From an uncultured Clostridia bacterium (lineage in GTDB: Bacteria; Bacillota; Clostridia; Peptostreptococcales; Anaerovoracaceae): DNA of 28,840 bases. Below, piece by piece: positions 24,430 through 28,840 of the stretch; within the stretch, counting starts at the first letter, position 1, and each line of letters opens with the position of its first letter. The notes under the pieces are model-generated. The model was not told where the DNA came from, ran no database searches, and worked only from the letters and a program-made list of their open reading frames with translations. Location: assembly GCA_945788655.1 (NCBI GenBank), contig CALZMV010000003.1:1-28840 (forward strand), read 5' to 3'. The position numbers and the translations under genes are program-made.

Positions 24430-25275
24430 TTATATATTTATCAGTATTAAAGCAATTGCGACTAAAACAGTTGCTATTTTTTCTTCTTTTGATAATTTTT
24501 CTTTAAATAAAAAATAATTTACAATATTGACTACAAATATTACCCCTGCGCTATATGCCGGGAATACGATGTATGCAGGCAGCTTTTCCACTGCTTTTAT
24601 GCTGAAATACAAAATAAAAGTGTTTGGAATTCCGGTTACTGTACCTTCAATGGCTTCCTTATATGTAAATTTTCTTTCTTTTGCAAGCATTATTACAGTA
24701 CTTACAACTATACAAGATATAAATGAAATGAACTGATAACACCCTTCAAATTCTGCAGCTCCATAATTATTAAAAATTTTCGTATTGAGATCCATTGTAC
24801 CTCCGACAATGAACAAAACTATTAAAAGTTTTAAAGACTTGACATTACTGTTTTCTTTTGATTCTTTGCCTGAGTTAATATATATAATTGCCGCAATAGC
24901 AATGGCAATTCCCACAATCTGTATAACTTCAGGTCTTTCGCCAAAGAATACTACAGCAGCTATAGTAGGAATAAGTACACCCAGTCTGTTGAATGTTGTA
25001 GAAATAGGAGTACCATTAATTCCCATGCTCAACCTGCATAAAAGCATCCCAAACGTCATACAAATTCCATTAAATGCTCCCATCAGAATAGTAAATGCAG
25101 CATTATCTCCTAATGAAAAAAGCATTGATGGGTCCATCATAATAAACGAAATAACCGCGCCTATTATATACGTAAAAACAGTCGCCGCATATCTGTTCCC
25201 ATTATTTACTTCCGTAAACCTCATGGCAAACACTACGAGTGAATGCGAAACTATAACCATTAATAATGCTATCAT
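24430..25275 (-). CDS. DMT-superfamily (EamA-like) transporter 2
   Basis: A 281-residue, roughly ten-helix membrane protein of the drug/metabolite transporter superfamily, paralogous to transporter 1 downstream (TEVNNGNRYAATVFTYI; FNRLGVLIPTIAAVVFFGE). The ATG at 25275 has AAAGGTG 8 bases upstream. A longer reading to 25335 would cross the hairpin at 25305-25337 and is unlikely. The two DMT proteins could work as separate carriers or, since some DMT proteins pair, as a heterodimer; neither can be decided from sequence. It lies between amidohydrolase 2 and the oxidoreductase remnant. Confidence 0.85.
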   Translation of the reverse strand: MIALLMVIVSHSLVVFAMRFTEVNNGNRYAATVFTYIIGAVISFIMMDPSMLFSLGDNAAFTILMGAFNGICMTFGMLLCRLSMGINGTPISTTFNRLGVLIPTIAAVVFFGERPEVIQIVGIAIAIAAIIYINSGKESKENSNVKSLKLLIVLFIVGGTMDLNTKIFNNYGAAEFEGCYQFISFISCIVVSTVIMLAKERKFTYKEAIEGTVTGIPNTFILYFSIKAVEKLPAYIVFPAYSAGVIFVVNIVNYFLFKEKLSKEEKIATVLVAIALILINI

Positions 25276-25304
25276 AAAAATACACCTTTCATCGTTATTA
25301 TATA

Positions 25305-25337
25305 AAGTGCAAGCTGGCCGAAGCCGAACTTGCACTT
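25305..25337 (-). terminator. Stable hairpin between amidohydrolase 2 and DMT 2
   Basis: A perfect 9-bp stem (AAGTGCAAG 25305-25313 with CTTGCACTT 25329-25337) holds an inner GGC/GCC helix, closing on a UUCG tetraloop in the minus-strand RNA. It is followed by TTTATATAATA, a modest T-rich tail, so it probably gives partial termination after amidohydrolase 2. Confidence 0.65.
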
Positions 25338-25361
25338 AAGAAAACGAAAGAGTTTATGTTG

Positions 25362-26783
25362 CTATAATCTGTCTTCTCTCATAAAGTGAGCATTTGTACC
25401 ATTAATTTCATGGAATTCAGCAGCTGCTCTCTTACCTACTTCTTCAGGTAATTTAGCAACTTCACTCTTAATTTGTTCTTCATCTACATTAAGAACCTTC
25501 TGATCCTTCATGATTACCTTACCTGCAACAGCTGATAATGCAACCTCGCATCCTCTAGCGCTGTACACCAGGTTAGGAACGATATTTCTCATTGGATATG
25601 TGTAAACCGGCATCATTGAAATAGCATTCAAGTCTATTGCAATAAAGTCTGCCTGCTTACCTGCTTCCAGTGAACCTGTAACATCATCAACACCTATTGC
25701 CTTTGCACCTTCAATGGTAGCCATTCTAAGTGCTCTCCATGCAGGCATGATTTCAGGGTTCTGATATTTCAGTTTATTGAATAAACAAACGTTTTTCATT
25801 TCATTAATTATATTGTGGCAATTGTTTCCCGGTGCCTGGTCGGAGCCAAGTGCAACGTTTCCGCCTGCTTCCTGGAATGCCATGCTTGGACATACAATAC
25901 CATCGATAATTCCAATGGAACCAGGGTTAACAATCATACTTGCGCCTCTCTTTGCGATTAATGCAGCTTCTTCATCCGTACAGTCAGTTAGATGTACTGC
26001 AATTAATGTTTCATCTAAGAATCCTAGATCGTCAAGGAAGGCTGTAGGTCTCTTACCATATTTCTTTTCAATCTGATAAGTTTCTCTGTCACCCTGCTGT
26101 ACATGCATGTGAATCTTTGTATTTCTTTCCTTTGCAGCTTTCTGAATCTTCATAAGTAATTCAGGTGAAACAAAGTCTGCTCCCTGTGGTCCGAAAAGAA
26201 CACGGATTCTTCCGTCTTTGTTGTGCCACTTATCATAATATTCGATATTCTGTTTCAGGCCGATTTCTCCTGCTTCGTCATCGAACTCATATAATTCACC
26301 CGGTTTATATACTTTCTGCTTTGCAGCGCGAAGCATTAAAGTAAGATTACCTCTTGCACCTGTCTTATGAATAAAATCAGTAGTTTCATCCATAACATAA
26401 TGGTAATCTCCCAGAGTAGTTGTTCCTGCCTTGATAGCTTCAATAATGGATAATCTGCCTGCTGAAATTTTTTCAGGCCATTCGCCTGCGTTTGCAAACG
26501 GCTGAACACCATACATCATCCAGCTGTTGGTATCCTGTGCCAATCCTCTGAAAAGGTTATCGGAAGTATGCATGTGTCCATCAATAAAGCCGGGCATTAC
26601 TGCATGGTGGTCAAGTTCCAGAACTTCTTCTGCCTTATACATATCATCTACGTCCTTTACAGGAGCGAATTCAACGATTTTGCCACCATCTACTACCATC
26701 GCTACATCTTCTTTAAAGCCAAGGCCGTCTCCCTCCATGGTATAAAAAAAAGGAGCCTTAACTATCATGTCTACTCTCTTCAT
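25362..26783 (-). CDS. ATZ/TRZ-type amidohydrolase 2
   Basis: A 473-residue paralogue of amidohydrolase 1, similar along its whole length (roughly two thirds to three quarters identical by eye). The HxH (DGHMHTSD), the later His residues (HMHVQQGDRE, AVHLTDCT) and the Asp (LGSDQAPGNN) are all kept, as is the Gln in place of the usual HxxE glutamate. Differences concentrate around TSDNLFRG and the WMMYGVQPFANAGEWPEK segment near the active-site entrance, which may alter substrate choice. The ATG at 26783 follows GGAGG by 5 bases; a GTG at 26795 lies upstream of that site. Positioned directly after the NhaC-type transporter, it may act first on imported substrate. Confidence 0.9.
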   Translation of the reverse strand: MKRVDMIVKAPFFYTMEGDGLGFKEDVAMVVDGGKIVEFAPVKDVDDMYKAEEVLELDHHAVMPGFIDGHMHTSDNLFRGLAQDTNSWMMYGVQPFANAGEWPEKISAGRLSIIEAIKAGTTTLGDYHYVMDETTDFIHKTGARGNLTLMLRAAKQKVYKPGELYEFDDEAGEIGLKQNIEYYDKWHNKDGRIRVLFGPQGADFVSPELLMKIQKAAKERNTKIHMHVQQGDRETYQIEKKYGKRPTAFLDDLGFLDETLIAVHLTDCTDEEAALIAKRGASMIVNPGSIGIIDGIVCPSMAFQEAGGNVALGSDQAPGNNCHNIINEMKNVCLFNKLKYQNPEIMPAWRALRMATIEGAKAIGVDDVTGSLEAGKQADFIAIDLNAISMMPVYTYPMRNIVPNLVYSARGCEVALSAVAGKVIMKDQKVLNVDEEQIKSEVAKLPEEVGKRAAAEFHEINGTNAHFMREDRL

Positions 26784-26800
26784 AGTGTCCTCCACGTTTA

Positions 26801-26844
26801 AGTATTAGAAGCGGCAGATAAATCTACCGCCTCTAAATAATACT
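26801..26844 (-). repeat. Intercistronic hairpin between nhaC-like and amidohydrolase 2 genes
   Basis: Nested inverted repeats: an outer AGTATTA/TAATACT pair and an inner 11-bp stem around GCGG/CCGC with a 4-base loop. No T run follows on the minus strand, so it is more likely an RNA stability or attenuation element than a full stop. Confidence 0.55.
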
Positions 26845-26869
26845 ATGTTTTTATTTGCTATGTGTGAAA

Positions 26870-28414
26870 TTACGCTGCAACTTCTGCTTTTGCTGTTTTC
26901 TTTGCAATGTTCTTTAATACTAATAATGCTACAGCTAATACTACTGCTGTTACAGCAATACTTAACATGTACTGTCCAGTTAAACCACCGAATAAGTAAC
27001 CGATAAATGCGGAAGCACCTACAGTTAAGCCATAAGGTATCTGAGTCATAACGTGAACAATGTGGTTACATGAAGCACCAGTTGATGATAATACTGTAGT
27101 ATCTGAAATAGGTGAGCACTGGTCACCAAATAATCCGGAAGAAACTACACAACCTACGATGAATGCAGGAGGGATATCGAACTGTACTGCCATAGGGAAT
27201 GCGATTGGCATTAATAATGACCAAGTACCCCATGAAGAGCCTGTTGCGAAGGAGATAACTGCACCTGCTACGAAGATTAATGCAGGAACTAATCCACCTG
27301 TTAAGTACTGTTCTACGATACCTGCCAAGTAAGCACCTGTACCCATTGTGGATACAACCTTACCTAATGACCATGCACATACTAGGATGAATGGAACGTT
27401 GATAAGTTCAATCATACCATCGATGAATGTGTTGAATGCCTTTAGTGGCTTCCATAATCCCTTGGCAATACCAACAATACCAGCAACGATAGCGCAAGTA
27501 ATAAATGCAACCATAATAGCAACTGTGATGTTACCGTTTCTGAATGATCCCATTAAACCGTTTTCAACTATATTACCAGACCAGAAAATTACTCCGAATA
27601 ATGCGATGAATAATGAAGCCATAGGTGCAACGAAGCACACTAATGTAGGTTCAAAACCTTCTGGGAAGTCAGCCTTCTTTTCAGGAGTAAGAGGCTGTAC
27701 GCCATCGCCTAGAACTTTACCAGTCTGTCTTGCTCTAGTTTCTTCAGTATACATAGGACCGATGTTGGAATCAGTTACTGCTACGAATACTACTGCAACT
27801 ATAGCGAATAAAGCGTACATGTTGTACTTTAACATTCCTGCCCATACTCCCCATTCGTCAGTAGATAATCCTGCTAATGCTACTTCTGTAGCAACTAGAC
27901 CAGTAATGAAAGGACCATAACTGGAGATTGGTGAGAATGAAGCAAGGTTACATCCAAGAGAGTCGAGAATGTAAGCAAGCTTAGCTCTTGATACTCTTAC
28001 CGCATCTGTTACAGGACGCATGATTGTACCTAAGATTAGGCATGGTTCTGTGTAGCAGAATGCTACAGCTGAAACACTTGTAAGAATCTGGGCTTTTTTA
28101 GCTGTATCAATCTTTGTTGATACCATCTTTGCAAATGCATAAGCACCGCCAGTTTCTCTCAACATGATAATCATTCCACCTGCTAGAGTAACAAGTAATA
28201 CTAATCCTGCGTTATACTCATTACCTAGTGATGGTACCATGAAGTTTGGAAGAATGTTGATAAATCCAACAATTGGATTCCATCCATTGATAATTGTTGA
28301 TCCAACCCAGATACCTAAGAACAATGATAAGATTGTGTGCTTAGTTAACAGTGCAAGAACTACTGTTATGATTGGTGGAACTAAACATAAAATACCATAA
28401 TCAATAGCTTCCAT
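26870..28414 (-). CDS. NhaC-family Na+/H+ antiporter-type transporter
   Basis: A 514-residue protein with about 12 or more membrane segments, of the NhaC (ion transporter superfamily) type. Hallmarks are SFATGSSWGTW, GDQCSPISDTTVLSSTGA, AFCYTEPCLILGTI and SPISSYGPFITGL. Members exchange Na+ for H+ but several carry organic acids or amino acids (for example malate/lactate antiport). Heading a catabolic island, it may be the substrate carrier or an antiporter exporting a product. The ATG at 28414 is preceded in frame by a TAA stop five codons upstream and has only a weak AAGAG site. A good AAGGAGG at 28474-28480 is too far away to serve it. Confidence 0.9.
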   Translation of the reverse strand: MEAIDYGILCLVPPIITVVLALLTKHTILSLFLGIWVGSTIINGWNPIVGFINILPNFMVPSLGNEYNAGLVLLVTLAGGMIIMLRETGGAYAFAKMVSTKIDTAKKAQILTSVSAVAFCYTEPCLILGTIMRPVTDAVRVSRAKLAYILDSLGCNLASFSPISSYGPFITGLVATEVALAGLSTDEWGVWAGMLKYNMYALFAIVAVVFVAVTDSNIGPMYTEETRARQTGKVLGDGVQPLTPEKKADFPEGFEPTLVCFVAPMASLFIALFGVIFWSGNIVENGLMGSFRNGNITVAIMVAFITCAIVAGIVGIAKGLWKPLKAFNTFIDGMIELINVPFILVCAWSLGKVVSTMGTGAYLAGIVEQYLTGGLVPALIFVAGAVISFATGSSWGTWSLLMPIAFPMAVQFDIPPAFIVGCVVSSGLFGDQCSPISDTTVLSSTGASCNHIVHVMTQIPYGLTVGASAFIGYLFGGLTGQYMLSIAVTAVVLAVALLVLKNIAKKTAKAEVAA

Positions 28415-28500
28415 CTTCTTTTTCTCTTATTAAACAATATATCGATAACTCCGAGATAAAGCTTAAAAAGATTCCTCCTTCTTTCAATTATTTATTTATG

Positions 28501-28518
28501 TAATCTTTTAAAAGATTA
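28501..28518. promoter_or_regulatory. 18-bp perfect palindrome upstream of nhaC-like gene
   Basis: TAATCTTTTAAAAGATTA is perfectly self-complementary with no loop, about 90 bases before the start codon. This fits a dimeric protein-binding site better than an RNA hairpin. Confidence 0.45.
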
Positions 28519-28560
28519 TCACCGATGTTGATGCCACTGTAGATTAGAACTATCTTCTTT

Positions 28561-28800
28561 TTACAGTAACTTTTTATTTTTCAAAACTGCATCTATAGAT
28601 ATTTTTCCTGAACCTTGCAGTGTAACCCTGCCGTAAACTGTTGCCGTCTTAATAGCTTGCATAACGCTGACCTAAGAAACTGCAACAATTTAATCTAAGT
28701 ATTTCTCAATATATGGGAACAGGTATTCTTCGCCACATCATACAGAGCCAGTACCTGTAGATGGGCTGACAGAATAACCCTCTGTGCCTATATATGAATA
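28561..28800 (-). pseudogene. Stop-interrupted coding remnant, family not recognised
   Basis: One minus-strand frame reads protein-like over 80 codons but is broken by stops. First GTEGYSVSPSTGTGSV, then a TGA (28738-28740), then CGEEYLFPYIEKYLD and a TAA (28690-28692). After a TAG (28672-28674) it continues MQAIKTATVYGRVTLQGSGK... to a final TAA at 28561. The even spacing of hydrophobic and charged residues suggests the decayed 3' end of a gene. I do not recognise the family. Confidence 0.35.
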
Positions 28801-28840
28801 TTATTTTCACTTTCATCCTACCATAGCATTCCGAAATATG

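Larger units (their letters stand above)
28415..28840 (-). other. 426-base gene-free leader region of the island
   Basis: No intact gene is seen here. It holds, in minus-strand order, a stop-riddled coding remnant (28561-28800), an 18-bp palindrome (28501-28518), an AAGGAGG with no start codon after it (28474-28480), and the nhaC-like start. The promoter of the island probably lies here, but I cannot place -35 and -10 boxes with confidence. No riboswitch consensus was recognised. Confidence 0.6.

Noticed and set aside
25276..25335. Longer N terminus for DMT transporter 2
   Set aside because: It would run through a stable hairpin (25305-25337), is hydrophilic, and the ATG at 25275 has its own ribosome site and aligns with the paralogue.
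28690..28743. In-frame TGA followed by Cys (GSV-TGA-CGEEY) as a selenocysteine codon
   Set aside because: The same frame meets TAA and TAG soon after, no clear SECIS-like hairpin directly follows the TGA, and no family match is seen; a decayed gene explains it better.

Overview
The window looks like chromosome of an anaerobic, fermentative, low-GC Gram-positive bacterium of class Clostridia. The grounds are strong AGGAGG ribosome sites on most genes, a ThlA-type thiolase, an NhaC-family antiporter, an EFR1-type flavodoxin-ferredoxin, an ECF S component, and 2-oxoacid oxidoreductase and D-lactate dehydrogenase remnants. The taxon is inferred; there is no rRNA in the window. I saw no insertion sequence, phage gene, CRISPR array or tRNA.

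Left part (1-13.2 kb), housekeeping and accessory genes. (a) A single thiolase with its own terminator. (b) A tightly overlapping minus-strand operon: Sir2 deacylase, SurE, isochorismatase-like hydrolase, DUF2156 protein. (c) A plus-strand patatin-like lipase. (d) An ECF S component divergent from a MocR/GntR regulator, probably a vitamin B6 or related cofactor uptake pair; the regulator lacks the usual PLP lysine. (e) A secreted ApbE flavinyltransferase divergent from a NusG-II protein, a Gx (EetB-like) membrane protein and a flavodoxin/2[4Fe-4S] protein, which together look like a partial flavin-based electron-transfer module. (f) A small leucine-rich/InlB-like protein. (g) A D-lactate dehydrogenase pseudogene. 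(h) A MATE exporter.

Right part (13.3-28.4 kb), one long minus-strand catabolic island. In transcription order: NhaC-type transporter, ATZ/TRZ amidohydrolase 2, two tandem DMT transporters (with a decayed pyruvate:ferredoxin oxidoreductase scrap between them), GAF-LuxR regulator, KDPG aldolase, KDG kinase, class I aminotransferase, carbamoylase (M20), hydantoin racemase, hydantoinase, amidohydrolase 1, GPH sugar-type symporter. Many of these genes overlap or abut.

The combination is unusual. A complete hydantoin-to-amino-acid pathway is joined by an aminotransferase to the two enzymes that consume 2-keto-3-deoxygluconate. The chemistry closes exactly if the substrate is the 3-deoxyglucosone-derived hydroimidazolone of arginine (a glycation product) or a similar trihydroxybutyl-imidazolone. 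The amidohydrolase would remove the C2 amine to give 5-(trihydroxybutyl)hydantoin. Racemase, hydantoinase and carbamoylase would give 2-amino-3-deoxygluconate, and the aminotransferase would give KDG. Kinase and aldolase would then yield pyruvate and glyceraldehyde-3-phosphate. This is an inference from gene content, not a demonstrated pathway, but it is the most interesting signal in the window.
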